From assembly GCF_023634845.1 (NCBI RefSeq), contig NZ_JAMLJL010000020.1, positions 1 through 64,000 on the forward strand: a DNA stretch of 64,000 nt, in the 5' to 3' direction. The notes under the pieces were generated by a model. That model worked only from the letters and a program-made list of their open reading frames with translations, searched no databases and had not been told where the DNA came from. The DNA comes from Flavobacterium amniphilum. Lineage in GTDB: Bacteria > Bacteroidota > Bacteroidia > Flavobacteriales > Flavobacteriaceae. Made by a program: the position numbers and the translations under genes. Shown piece after piece: positions 30,976 through 40,449 of this stretch; positions within the stretch are counted from its first letter, which is position 1, and the number at the start of each line of letters is the position of its first letter.

Positions 30976-33387
30976 ATGGACAAACTGAAGCGTTTTTATC
31001 CACATGCACTGGCCGTACTGGGTTTTGTGCTGGTTTCTATTATCTATTTTTATCCCGTTTTACAAGGCAAAAAGTTACTGCAGTCGGATATCGTACAATA
31101 TACGGCAATGGCAAAAGAACAAAATGATTTCAGGGATGCTTATCATGAAGAACCTTACTGGACAAACAGTGCTTTTGGTGGAATGCCAACGTATCAGTTG
31201 GGTGCTAATTATCCGCATAATTATATAAAAAGTGTTGACGGACTGCTTCGTTTTTTACCGCGCCCTGCAGATTATATGTTTCTCTATTTCTTAGGATTTT
31301 ATATTTTATTATTGGTATTGAAAATCAAGCCGCTCAAAGCTTTTTTTGGAGCACTGGCGTTTGGTTTTTCAACCTATCTTATCGTAATTTTAGGTGTTGG
31401 TCATAATGCTAAAGCACACGCTATTGCTTATATGCCATTGGTAATAGCCGGCGTTTTGCTGGTTTTCCAAAAGCGTTGGATTGTGGGAGGATTACTGACC
31501 ATGATAGCAGCGGCATTGGAATTAAATGCCAATCACTACCAAATGACTTATTACCTGTTGATTTTCTTATTGATTTTGACAGCTTATTATACTTTCAGAG
31601 CTATTCAGGAGAAAGAATTGAAACCGTTGATTTATAGTTTCGGAGTTTTTGTGGTGGCCGGTTTACTTGCCGTAGGCGCAAATGCTACAGGTATTTTGGC
31701 TACTCAGGAATATGCTAAGGAAAGTACACGTGGTAAAAGCGAATTAACTTTTACGCCGGATGGAAAGAAAAGTGAGTCAAACACTTCAATGACTTACGAT
31801 TATATTACAGAATACAGTTATGGTATTGCAGAAAGTTTTGACCTGATTGTACCAAGGCTTTTTGGAGGTTCAAACAGTGAGAATGTGGGAACCGATTCGG
31901 AAATGTACCAATTTGCCATTGCTCATCAACTTACTGAAGATCAGGCTAAGGAAATTGTGAAAGGGGTGCCGACTTACTGGGGCGATCAGCCTATCGTTGC
32001 TGCGCCTGCTTATATTGGAATCGTGGTATTCTTCTTAGCGGTTTTAGCTTTATTTGTTGATAAACGTAAAATTAAATACGCCTTTTTAGCCGGAGCAATA
32101 GTTTCGTTACTATTGTCTTGGGGTAAAAACTTCCCGATATTAACCGATTTCTTTATCAATTTTGTTCCGATGTACGACAAATTCAGAGCGGTTTCATCGA
32201 TTCAGGTTGTATTGGAAATCTGTATGCCGGTTCTGGCCTTAATGGGATTACAGACATTCTTTACTTCTGAAGAAAAAGAAAAATGGAATTCACTTTGGAA
32301 ATCGGCTGCAGTTTGTGGTGGTGTTTTAATTTTATTATTCCTTGCCAAAGGAATGTTCAGCTTTTCCGGAAGCGGAGATGCTTATTTGAGAGAATCATAC
32401 GGACCGCAATTTGTGGATGCAATTAAAGCCGACAGACAATCATTGTATACAAGTGATTTGATCCGTTCTTTGGTTTTTGTTGGATTGGTTTTCGGAATTC
32501 TTTGGATGTCAATTAAAAACACCATTTCGGGTAAAGTAGCGGTAATATTAGTTGGATTGTTCATGGTGGCCGATTTATTCTTAATTGGGAAAAATTACCT
32601 TGATGCTTCAGCTTTCGTTTCAAAACAAGAGGTGGATGAACCTTTTGTGGAAGCTCCATTTGATACGGCTATTTTACAGGATCAATCCCATTACCGTGTA
32701 TTTGAAGTTTCCGGAAATGCCATGAGTGATCCGCGTGCTTCTTATTTCCATAAGTCTATTGGAGGTTACCATGCGGCAAAACCAAGACGTATGCAGGAAT
32801 TGTTCGATTATCAAATCGTTAGAAACAATCTTGAAGTCTTGAACATGCTGAATGTGAAATACATGATCCAAACCAATGAAAAAGGGGAGCAAATTACGAT
32901 TAAGAGTACAGGTGCCAATGGTAATGCATGGTTTGTGAAGCAAATTCTGAAAGCAAAAAATGCTGATGAAGAAATGAAAATGTTATCAAAATTTGACTCA
33001 AAAAATCAGGTAATTATAAATTATGAAGGTGGAAAAGAGCTTTTAAGCGGAATTGATAATTCAAAAGCAACCATTAAACTTGTATCATATAAACCTAACG
33101 ATTTGAAATACGTTTCCGATAATCCAAACAACGGATATGCGGTGTTCTCTGAAATGTATTATAAAAACGGATGGAATGCTTATATTGACGGTAAACTTGT
33201 TGAACACGACAGGGTTGATTATGCCTTAAGAGGTTTGGCAATTCCTGCAGGGAAGCATTCGGTTGAGTTCAGATTTGAGCCACAGGTTGTAAAAACAGGC
33301 AGTACAATTGCTTTGATCAGTTTTGCATTGATGTTGGTACTGATTGGTGGTGGTATCTATCTGAACAGAAAGAAAATTGCTGCATAA
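30976..33387 (+). CDS. YfhO-family membrane protein
   Basis: An integral membrane protein of 803 residues with about twelve helices in the first 560 residues and one at the C-terminus (about 775-795), separated by a soluble region. The N-terminal FLVSIIYFYPVLQGKKLLQSDIVQY-like opening (Q-SD motif) and an aromatic first loop (NSAFGGMPTYQLGANYP) fit the GT-C superfamily, to which YfhO belongs. Bacterial YfhO homologues are linked to transfer of sugars to lipoteichoic acid; the acceptor in a Gram-negative flavobacterium is unknown. The fluoride channel and glycosyltransferase genes follow closely (6 bases, then 1-base overlap). Confidence 0.85.
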   Translation: MDKLKRFYPHALAVLGFVLVSIIYFYPVLQGKKLLQSDIVQYTAMAKEQNDFRDAYHEEPYWTNSAFGGMPTYQLGANYPHNYIKSVDGLLRFLPRPADYMFLYFLGFYILLLVLKIKPLKAFFGALAFGFSTYLIVILGVGHNAKAHAIAYMPLVIAGVLLVFQKRWIVGGLLTMIAAALELNANHYQMTYYLLIFLLILTAYYTFRAIQEKELKPLIYSFGVFVVAGLLAVGANATGILATQEYAKESTRGKSELTFTPDGKKSESNTSMTYDYITEYSYGIAESFDLIVPRLFGGSNSENVGTDSEMYQFAIAHQLTEDQAKEIVKGVPTYWGDQPIVAAPAYIGIVVFFLAVLALFVDKRKIKYAFLAGAIVSLLLSWGKNFPILTDFFINFVPMYDKFRAVSSIQVVLEICMPVLALMGLQTFFTSEEKEKWNSLWKSAAVCGGVLILLFLAKGMFSFSGSGDAYLRESYGPQFVDAIKADRQSLYTSDLIRSLVFVGLVFGILWMSIKNTISGKVAVILVGLFMVADLFLIGKNYLDASAFVSKQEVDEPFVEAPFDTAILQDQSHYRVFEVSGNAMSDPRASYFHKSIGGYHAAKPRRMQELFDYQIVRNNLEVLNMLNVKYMIQTNEKGEQITIKSTGANGNAWFVKQILKAKNADEEMKMLSKFDSKNQVIINYEGGKELLSGIDNSKATIKLVSYKPNDLKYVSDNPNNGYAVFSEMYYKNGWNAYIDGKLVEHDRVDYALRGLAIPAGKHSVEFRFEPQVVKTGSTIALISFALMLVLIGGGIYLNRKKIAA

Positions 33388-33393
33388 AGCTTT

Positions 33394-33768
33394 TTGAAAA
33401 CAATCATTTACATAGGAATAGGAGGAGGAATTGGTAGTGTCTTGCGCTATCTGACGAATCTGATAGCCGGGAAATTTTTCAATTCGGCGTTTCCCATGGG
33501 GACTTTTCTGGTCAATTGTATAGGATGTTTATTGATAGGATTGTTTTTCGGGTATTTTGAGAAAAACAATTTGTTGTCAAAAGATTTAAAACTGTTTTTG
33601 ATTACCGGTTTGTGTGGCGGTTATACCACTTTTTCGGCTTTTTCAGTTGAAAACGTAGGTTTAATCCAGAATCATCAAACGGGAACAGCCTTACTGTATA
33701 CAGCTTTAAGTATCATAATCGGTTTTACGGCAACTTGGTGCGGAATATTAATTGCTGCCAAATTATAA
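33394..33768 (+). CDS. crcB: fluoride channel CrcB/Fluc
   Basis: A protein of 124 residues with four membrane helices, the family length. It forms a dual-topology dimer that exports fluoride. The signatures GGGIGSVLRYL, GTFLVNCIGCLLIG (pore asparagine) and GGYTTFSAFSVE (central sodium site and Phe-box) are intact. It starts at TTG (33394), 6 bases after the YfhO stop, since no ATG is available before the first motif. The stop overlaps the next gene as TAATG. No fluoride riboswitch can precede it in this arrangement. Confidence 0.92.
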   Translation: MKTIIYIGIGGGIGSVLRYLTNLIAGKFFNSAFPMGTFLVNCIGCLLIGLFFGYFEKNNLLSKDLKLFLITGLCGGYTTFSAFSVENVGLIQNHQTGTALLYTALSIIIGFTATWCGILIAAKL

Positions 33769-35042
33769 TGAAAAAAGTACTCATCATAACTTATTATTGG
33801 CCTCCAGCAGGCGGACCGGGCGTACAGCGCTGGCTGAAATTTGTCAAATATCTTCCGGATTTTGATATTCAGCCTGTAGTCTATGTACCGGAAAACCCTA
33901 TGTATCCCATTGTTGATGAAGGTTTGGTAGGAGAAGTTTCGGAAAAAGCGATAATCTTAAAAAATAAAATTGTTGAACCATACGGTTTGGCATCCATTTT
34001 CTCAAAGAAAAATACAAAAGGAATCAGTTCGGGAATTATTCCCAATCAGAAGAAGCAGACATTTTTGCAAAAGATGATGCTTTGGGTACGCGGAAATCTG
34101 TTTATTCCCGATGCCAGGATTTTATGGGTAAAACCTTCAGTAAGTTACTTAAAGAAGTATATTAAGGAAAACGGAATTGATACTATTATAACTTCAGGAC
34201 CACCACACAGTCTGCATTTGATTGGTTTACAGTTAAAAGAAGATTTAGGTGTGAAATGGCTGGCCGATTTCCGTGATCCCTGGACGACGATTGGATATCA
34301 TTCTGCATTGAAACTTTCAAAATACGCCGACAGAAAGCACAAATTACAGGAAAGTACTGTTCTAAATACGGCCGATACGATTATTGTAACCAGTAAAACA
34401 ACCAAAGTTGAATTTGAACGCCTGACATCGAAGCCAATCGAAGTGATTACAAACGGTTATGATGTGGAAAAGGTTGTGAAGCAGCCTTTGGATGAAAAAT
34501 TCACATTGGCGCATATTGGTTCGTTTTTATCGGATAGGAATCCTAAAATTTTATGGGAATCCATCAGTGAGCTGATTCATGATAATGAAGAATTTGCCCG
34601 TTATTTCGAATTGAAGTTGATGGGAAAAGTGAGTCAGGAAGTTTTAGATACGATAACAGAATCCGGATTAAATGATTATTTGAACAATCTGGGGTATGTA
34701 TCGCATCAAGAAGCGGTCGAACACCAGAGAAAATCACAGGTTTTGTTGTTGATTGAAATTGATTCGGAGGAAACGAAAAGTATTATTCCGGGTAAAGTGT
34801 TTGAGTATATTGTTTCAGAAAGACCGATTGTGGCTATTGGACCGAAAGATTCTGACTTTGCCGAAATCATCACGTCAACCAACACCGGCACTTTCTTTAC
34901 CTATACTGAGAAAGAAAGATTAAAAGCAACCATTTTAGCTCATTTTGAGAAATACTTACAAAGGGAATTAAAAGTATTTCCTGTTGGTTTGCAGCAATAT
35001 TCCCGTAAAAACCTTACCGGACAATTATCCAAATTAGTATAG
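33768..35042 (+). CDS. glycosyltransferase, GT4-like
   Basis: A predicted cytosolic, membrane-associated glycosyltransferase of 424 residues with GT-B fold. The N-terminal Rossmann half begins MKKVLIITYYWPPAGGPGVQR (donor-binding glycine-rich loop follows YWPP). The C-terminal half holds HIGSFLSDRNPKILWESI and PGKVFEYIVSERPIVAIGP, the nucleotide-sugar site of GT4 enzymes. The start ATG overlaps the crcB stop. Together with YfhO it may glycosylate an envelope component; acceptor and sugar are unknown. Confidence 0.85.
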   Translation: MKKVLIITYYWPPAGGPGVQRWLKFVKYLPDFDIQPVVYVPENPMYPIVDEGLVGEVSEKAIILKNKIVEPYGLASIFSKKNTKGISSGIIPNQKKQTFLQKMMLWVRGNLFIPDARILWVKPSVSYLKKYIKENGIDTIITSGPPHSLHLIGLQLKEDLGVKWLADFRDPWTTIGYHSALKLSKYADRKHKLQESTVLNTADTIIVTSKTTKVEFERLTSKPIEVITNGYDVEKVVKQPLDEKFTLAHIGSFLSDRNPKILWESISELIHDNEEFARYFELKLMGKVSQEVLDTITESGLNDYLNNLGYVSHQEAVEHQRKSQVLLLIEIDSEETKSIIPGKVFEYIVSERPIVAIGPKDSDFAEIITSTNTGTFFTYTEKERLKATILAHFEKYLQRELKVFPVGLQQYSRKNLTGQLSKLV

Positions 35043-35059
35043 TTTTCCTTTTGACCGGA

Positions 35060-35150
35060 TTTCCCTAGCCCCGGTTGAAACGGCATCCTTTTGAATTGTT
35101 TGTCAAAACAATTTAAAAGATAGAGTGGAAGACGGGAAACAGCTCCTAAA
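35060..35150 (+). ncRNA. structured RNA-like element (recurrent flavobacterial intergenic motif, Flavo-1-like)
   Basis: A 14-bp stem forms between CTTTTGAATTGTTT (35088-35101) and AAACAATTTAAAAG (35106-35119) with loop GTCA; the only non-Watson-Crick pair is G-T. It is flanked by CTAGCCCCGGTTGAAACGG on the left and GACGGGAAACAGCTCCTAA on the right; TTTCCC (35061-35065 region) can pair with GGGAAA. I recall these flanks as strongly conserved around a variable hairpin in many Flavobacteriia spacers, possibly the Rfam Flavo-1 motif. This is memory and needs a covariance-model search. Confidence 0.5.
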
Positions 35151-35156
35151 AAAGAA

Positions 35157-35184
35157 AACTCCGTAGTATGGCGACCACGGAGTT
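35157..35184 (-). terminator. terminator of the 35242-35940 gene
   Basis: AACTCCGT and ACGGAGTT form an 8-bp stem; on the reverse strand it is followed by TTTCTTTTTT. Confidence 0.75.
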
Positions 35185-35241
35185 AACATAAACAAAACCA
35201 ACCTAACCAAATTTATATGAGATCTACTCATCTCACAAAAC

Positions 35242-35940
35242 TTATCTTTTATTTCTTACTGATTCATCCTCTTTATTGTCGGAAGAATCTTCAATTTTAG
35301 CTTTTGTACCATCTGCTTTATAGTAGTAGTAATCGTCGTCATCGTTTTCATAACCACCACCTCTAGGGTAATCGTTTCTTGGATAATCGTTTCTTGGAGA
35401 TTCATAGCCTCTTGGGTAATCATATCCGTAGCTTCTTCCTTTTACGTTTCCGTACATGTTGATGATGCATCTTTTACGGTCATAAACGATTCGTAATCCA
35501 CCAATTTGTGTCAGTGCGAAACTGTTGTATTTCATGTACACGGTACCAATTCTGTTTACTCTGTCGAAAGCATCATAGTTGATAAATGTGTTTCCAACTC
35601 TTCTAACTCTTCCGAAAGCATCACGCTCGATACGAACTCCGTAGTTTACCGGATGTCTTTCTACTGTTACGGTTCCTCTTTTACCTGCGGCTTTGAAATA
35701 ATAACCGTCATCTGTATCAGAGTCTTGCGGACGTGTATTGAAGTCGAAATCTCCGTTAGGGAATACATAAAATTCAATTCCACGTTCCATAAATTTGATT
35801 GGTTCAGCATCACGGTAATCTACATGGTGTCTTACAGTTGCTTTGCCTTGGTTGTCAGAAAAAACAGGGTTTTCTGACGCGTAGGCCATACTTCCTGCCA
35901 GGAAGATGCTGGCCATTACTAATGTAATTTCTTTTTTCAT
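35242..35940 (-). CDS. secreted protein of unknown function with Asp/Tyr-rich tail
   Basis: A protein of 232 residues: signal peptide MKKEITLVMASIFLAGSMAYA, then a beta-rich domain with short repeats (RIERDAFGRVRRVGNTFINYDAFDRVNRIGTVYMKYN), each resembling a turn-strand unit. The C-terminal part has PRNDYPRNDYPR repeats, followed by ENDDDDYYYYK. I do not recognise a named family. The tail looks disordered and may bind metal or cell wall. Own terminator downstream. The 271-base spacer upstream (35941-36211) shows only the promoter of the divergent peptidase. Confidence 0.65.
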   Translation of the reverse strand: MKKEITLVMASIFLAGSMAYASENPVFSDNQGKATVRHHVDYRDAEPIKFMERGIEFYVFPNGDFDFNTRPQDSDTDDGYYFKAAGKRGTVTVERHPVNYGVRIERDAFGRVRRVGNTFINYDAFDRVNRIGTVYMKYNSFALTQIGGLRIVYDRKRCIINMYGNVKGRSYGYDYPRGYESPRNDYPRNDYPRGGGYENDDDDYYYYKADGTKAKIEDSSDNKEDESVRNKR

Positions 35941-36157
35941 GACTATTAAATTTAGTAATTATGGTATTTTGGAGTTTTATATTTTTTCCTGATACGATAA
36001 TTTGTTTTTGCTTACTCTTTCGATTTTCGGCTTCGTCGAACAAGTAATCTAACTTGTTGTAAGGGTATATCCAATTAGCGTGCCAAAACTTGTTATATGC
36101 ATGCATAATTTTTTAAAATAATCATAAGTAGTTGATTGTTAACGATGTATAAATAAT

Positions 36158-36187
36158 TTGTTTTTTTAACGGAATAGCTTACTTTTG
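36158..36187 (+). promoter_or_regulatory. promoter of the M28 peptidase gene
   Basis: TTG (36158-36160), 19-bp spacer, TACTTTTG (36180-36187). It covers the TTG at 36185, so ATG 36212 is the start. Confidence 0.75.
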
Positions 36188-36211
36188 TTAAAAACCCAAA
36201 CTAAAAAACCA

Positions 36212-37393
36212 ATGAAAACTAAACTACTAACTTTACTGACTTTTTTATCAGTTAATTACGCTTCTTCAGGGCAAACTTTTATACAACGTTATGCGGATAT
36301 CGCCAATCAGGTATCACAAACAAACATTACCAATAGCTTAACGCAGTTTGAAGGACTGGGTGTGAAGTACAGAAATACGGCTGCTTTGGAGAATACCTAT
36401 CAGTGGTTGGTGAATAAGTATACAAGCTTTGGATATTCTGCCGCACAAATCACGGCCGATACTTATACTTATTCGGGAAGTACGTGCAAAAATTTAGTGG
36501 TAACCAAAGTGGGAACCTTATATCCGAATACTTATGTAATTGTATGTGGACATTACGATTCGATCAATGGTACCGGAACAAATGACAACGGAAGTGGTGT
36601 TGCCAGTATATTGGAAGTAGCCCGTTTGCTTCAAAATGTAAATACCGAATATTCAATAAAGTTTATTAATTTCAGTGGGGAAGAAGACGGATTGAAAGGC
36701 AGTCAGCATTTTGTATCAGCAGTAGTAAATGGTACAACTCCGAAAATGGACATCAGATTGGTTTTTAATCTTGATGAAGTAGGAGGTGTTGCCGGAATGA
36801 CCAACAACACGATCACTTGTGAAAAAGACACGAATGGAACACCAACTACAAATAATGCGGCATCGGCTACAATGACCAACCAATTGATTACGTGTGTTGG
36901 TTTGTATTCTCCTTTACAGACTTTCCTGTCAAATGCTTACGCCTCAGATTATATGCCTTTTGAGGATAATAATGAAATCATTACCGGTTTTTTTGAAAAA
37001 AACGAAACCAGTCACAAACATACAGCAACTGATTTGTTAGTGAATATGGATCCGGTTTACAATTATAAAGTGGCCAAAGCGGCTACAGGCGCTGTTTTGC
37101 ATTTCGCAAAAGCCGAAACAGTTTTGTCAAACGATGGCCATGAATTTGACTATCAGGTAAGTTTTTACCCAAATCCGACAAAAGACAGACTGAATATTAA
37201 TTTAGGAAGCCTGAATGTGAGTCAGTACGATCTTCTTATCACTGATATTAACGGAAAAACAGCATTGAAGTCTACGTTCAATAACCCAAAGCTGATTGAA
37301 GCTATCGATATTCAGGGATTATCCAAAGGAATGTACCTTGTGGCTTTATCATCCGGTGATAAAAAAGTAACCAAAAAAATAGTGATACAATAA
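36212..37393 (+). CDS. secreted M28 metallopeptidase with T9SS sorting domain
   Basis: A protein of 393 residues. Signal peptide MKTKLLTLLTFLSVNYASSGQ, then an M28 zinc aminopeptidase domain (about 25-300): H114 and D116 in GHYDSINGTGTNDNGSG, the catalytic glutamate pair in SGEEDGLKGS, the aspartate in NLDEVGG, and a late histidine in ETSHKHTATD. The last 75 residues (FYPNPTKDRLNINL ... MYLVALSSGDKKVTKKIVIQ) are a type A C-terminal domain for type IX secretion. It is therefore exported to the surface or medium. Single gene with strong promoter and terminator. Confidence 0.92.
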   Translation: MKTKLLTLLTFLSVNYASSGQTFIQRYADIANQVSQTNITNSLTQFEGLGVKYRNTAALENTYQWLVNKYTSFGYSAAQITADTYTYSGSTCKNLVVTKVGTLYPNTYVIVCGHYDSINGTGTNDNGSGVASILEVARLLQNVNTEYSIKFINFSGEEDGLKGSQHFVSAVVNGTTPKMDIRLVFNLDEVGGVAGMTNNTITCEKDTNGTPTTNNAASATMTNQLITCVGLYSPLQTFLSNAYASDYMPFEDNNEIITGFFEKNETSHKHTATDLLVNMDPVYNYKVAKAATGAVLHFAKAETVLSNDGHEFDYQVSFYPNPTKDRLNINLGSLNVSQYDLLITDINGKTALKSTFNNPKLIEAIDIQGLSKGMYLVALSSGDKKVTKKIVIQ

Positions 37394-37420
37394 AAAAAAG
37401 CCTCATCAGAGGCTTTTTTT
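37393..37420. terminator. bidirectional terminator between peptidase and uvrA
   Basis: AAAAAAAGCCTC and GAGGCTTTTTTT around ATCA. It serves both convergent genes and touches both stop codons. Confidence 0.9.
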
Positions 37421-40206
37421 TATAATTTTTCGGCTAAGTATTTTGCCGTTATCGATTTTTTGTTTTTTACAATTTCTTCCGGTGTTCCGAAGGCAAGTAA
37501 CTGACCTCCGTTTTCGCCACCTTCAGGTCCTAAATCGATGATGTAATCGGCACATTTAATTAAATCCAGATTGTGTTCGATTACAACGATGGAATGACCT
37601 TTTTCAATCAATGCCTCAAAGGAAGCCATTAGTTTTTTAATGTCATGGAAATGCAATCCTGTTGTAGGTTCATCAAACACAAATAATGCTTTGTCTTTAG
37701 TTGCTCCTTTTACAAGGAACGAGGCAAGTTTAATACGTTGCGCTTCACCACCGGAAAGTGTGGAAGATGATTGGCCTAATTGCACATAACCTAAACCTAC
37801 ATCCTGTAAAGGTTGTAGCTTTTGTACAATTTTAGCCTGGTTTTTTTCTTTGAAGAAGGTTAATGATTCATCAATGGTCATTGTTAAAATGTCGTCAATG
37901 TTTTTGCCTTCAAACTGTACTTCCAGCACTTCTTTTTTGAAACGCTTTCCGTTACAGGTTTCGCAAGGAAGGGAAACATCGGCCATGAACACCATTTCCA
38001 CATTGATGGAACCTTCTCCTTTACAGGTTTCACATCTTCCTCCGTCAACATTGAATGAAAAATGCTTGGCCTGATAACCTCTGTTTTTGGACAGTTTTTC
38101 TTTGGCAAATAAATCACGGATATCATCGTAAGCCTTTATATAAGTCACCGGATTGGAACGCGAACTTCTTCCTATCGGGTTTTGGTCTACATATTCAATA
38201 TGCTTGATATGGGAATAACTTCCGGTCAGTTCACTGAATTGTCCCGCTTTTTCACCCACACCTTCAATTTGCTTCTGCATGGCGGGATACAATATTTTTT
38301 TGACCAAAGTACTTTTTCCTGATCCTGAGACTCCGGTAATAACAGTCAATACATCTAACGGGAAAGTTACATCTACATTTTGAAGGTTGTTTTCACGTGC
38401 ACCTTTGACTTCAATGAAGTTCTTGAATTTTCTTCTTTTTTTGGGAACTGCAATTTCGAGTTGGCCATTTAAGTATTGGGCTGTTAATGAATCCGATTTC
38501 AAAATTTCGTCAAAAGTTCCCTGAGCAACCAGTTCACCACCAAAAGTACCGGCTTCTGGACCAATATCAATAATCATATCAGCTGCTTTCATGATGTCTT
38601 CGTCATGCTCCACTACAATTACGGTATTCCCTAAATCACGCAACGAAAGCAATACTTTGATTAATCTTTCGGTGTCTTTTGGGTGTAATCCGATGCTGGG
38701 TTCATCTAAAATATACATCGACCCAACCAAGCTGCTTCCTAATGAAGTGGCTAAGTTGATACGTTGTGATTCTCCTCCTGATAATGTCGCCGAATTTCGG
38801 TTTAAAGTCAAATAATCCAATCCAACATCTTCTAAGAATGATAAACGGTTATTGATTTCAATCAAAAGGCGTTTGGCTACTTTTTCATCATATTCGGAAA
38901 GTTTCAATGCTGCAAAAAACGGAATCAGTCGTTTAATCGGCATGTCCACTAATTCGGATAAAGTAATACCGCCCACTTTAATATTATTGGCTTCTTGTCT
39001 TAAACGTTTACCCCGGCAAACGTTGCATTTGGTTTTTCCGCGATAGCGTGAAAGCATCACACGGTTTTGGATTTTATAATTCTTTTCTTCAAGTTCTTTA
39101 AAGAAGTCGTTCAAACCTTCAAAATACTGGTTTCCTTTCCAAACCAAATCTTTCTGTTCATTGGATAATTGGAAATAAGGCTTGTGGATAGGGAAATCGA
39201 ATTTATGGCTGTTGTTGACTAACTGGTCTCGGTACCAACTCATACTTTCGCCTCTCCAAGGGTAAATGGCGTTTTCGTAAATGGATAAAGCGGTATTGGG
39301 TATAACTAATTCTTCATCAATACCAATCACATTACCGTAACCTTCACACTGCGGACAGGCACCATACGGATTGTTGAAACTGAATAAATGAATATTGGGT
39401 TCCAGGAATGTCATTCCGTCCAATTCAAAATTGGTGCTGTATGAATATCTTTTTTCTGTGTTTAGTTCTTGTAGGTAACAAACACCTTTTCCTTCATAAA
39501 AAGCGGTTTGTACGGCATCGGCCAAACGGTTGTAGAAGTCTTCTTCGTTTTTAACTACTATACGGTCAATAATTAAGAGTATATCTTTATTGTCTAAGGA
39601 ATGCTGGTCAATCTCATCCAGACGGATCATCTCATTATTGACTAAAATACGCGCAAAACCTTGTTGTAATAAAACTTTGAGTTTATTTTCCAATTGGCGT
39701 CCTTCTTCCAGATGGATAGGAGAGAGTAACAGCCATTTTGAATCGGTTTCAAATGTTTTGACGTCATTGATGACATCAGAAACCGTATTTTTCTTTACTT
39801 CCTGGCCTGATACGGGTGAATATGTTTTACCGATACGGGCAAAAAGCAATTTTAAATAATCATAAATCTCTGTGGAAGTCCCTACGGTTGAGCGTGCATT
39901 AGTTGTATTTACCTTTTGCTCAATGGCAACGGCAGGAGCTATTCCTTTAATATAGTCTACTTTCGGTTTGTCCAGACGGCCCAAAAACTGACGGGCGTAA
40001 CTGGATAAACTTTCCACATAACGGCGCTGGCCTTCTGCATACAAAGTATCAAAAGCCAGACTGGATTTACCGGAACCGGATAATCCCGTGACAACCACTA
40101 ATTTATTCCTCGGAATGGCGACATCCAGATTCTTTAAATTGTGGATTTGTGCTCCTTTAATAAGGATGTTTTTCTTAGGTTCTAACGTAGAAATATCGGG
40201 AATCAT
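37420..40206 (-). CDS. uvrA: excinuclease ABC subunit A
   Basis: The damage-scanning ATPase of nucleotide excision repair, a dimer that loads UvrB. The 928 residues are near the usual 940. The first Walker A is GLSGSGKSS (41-49), and the two ABC signatures read NSATLSGGESQRINLA and SSTLSGGEAQRIKLA. Zinc-binding CxxC pairs are seen in CNVCRGKR and in CETCKGEG...CETCNGKR. A TAACTTTG -7 box (complement 40226-40233) lies 19 bases upstream. Monocistronic. LexA-type control is not evident. Confidence 0.96.
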   Translation of the reverse strand: MIPDISTLEPKKNILIKGAQIHNLKNLDVAIPRNKLVVVTGLSGSGKSSLAFDTLYAEGQRRYVESLSSYARQFLGRLDKPKVDYIKGIAPAVAIEQKVNTTNARSTVGTSTEIYDYLKLLFARIGKTYSPVSGQEVKKNTVSDVINDVKTFETDSKWLLLSPIHLEEGRQLENKLKVLLQQGFARILVNNEMIRLDEIDQHSLDNKDILLIIDRIVVKNEEDFYNRLADAVQTAFYEGKGVCYLQELNTEKRYSYSTNFELDGMTFLEPNIHLFSFNNPYGACPQCEGYGNVIGIDEELVIPNTALSIYENAIYPWRGESMSWYRDQLVNNSHKFDFPIHKPYFQLSNEQKDLVWKGNQYFEGLNDFFKELEEKNYKIQNRVMLSRYRGKTKCNVCRGKRLRQEANNIKVGGITLSELVDMPIKRLIPFFAALKLSEYDEKVAKRLLIEINNRLSFLEDVGLDYLTLNRNSATLSGGESQRINLATSLGSSLVGSMYILDEPSIGLHPKDTERLIKVLLSLRDLGNTVIVVEHDEDIMKAADMIIDIGPEAGTFGGELVAQGTFDEILKSDSLTAQYLNGQLEIAVPKKRRKFKNFIEVKGARENNLQNVDVTFPLDVLTVITGVSGSGKSTLVKKILYPAMQKQIEGVGEKAGQFSELTGSYSHIKHIEYVDQNPIGRSSRSNPVTYIKAYDDIRDLFAKEKLSKNRGYQAKHFSFNVDGGRCETCKGEGSINVEMVFMADVSLPCETCNGKRFKKEVLEVQFEGKNIDDILTMTIDESLTFFKEKNQAKIVQKLQPLQDVGLGYVQLGQSSSTLSGGEAQRIKLASFLVKGATKDKALFVFDEPTTGLHFHDIKKLMASFEALIEKGHSIVVIEHNLDLIKCADYIIDLGPEGGENGGQLLAFGTPEEIVKNKKSITAKYLAEKL

Positions 40207-40318
40207 AAAATGAAGTCAGTTTTGACAAAGTTAAACATTAATCGACTTTTTTGCGCCCCCTATAACTCAATTTTCTCGTAATTATTTTCTTAATAAATGT
40301 TAAAAAATGAAAATTTTG

Positions 40319-40412
40319 TTGCTTTTCTAAAAAAAATAACACTAAATTTGGTTTACCAAAACACTAAAACAAAAGCGTATAGCATAAAAATACTTTTATA
40401 GAGAAATTTCTC
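40319..40412 (+). promoter_or_regulatory. sigma-factor promoter with two palindromes
   Basis: TTG (40319-40321), a 21-bp spacer and TAAATTTG (40343-40350) make a plausible promoter. A palindrome TTTGGT-TT-ACCAAA (40347-40360) overlaps the -7 box. GAGAAATTTCTC (40401-40412) is a perfect 12-bp palindrome in the leader, 38 bases before the ATG. Either could be an operator or an RNA hairpin. Confidence 0.45.
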
Positions 40413-40449
40413 TGCAAGATTAAACACCCAAAATCTAAAAAGTATTGTT

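Noticed and set aside
33735-33767. Upstream start for the glycosyltransferase
   Set aside because: It lies inside crcB and would add residues not seen before the conserved MKKVLIITYY start.
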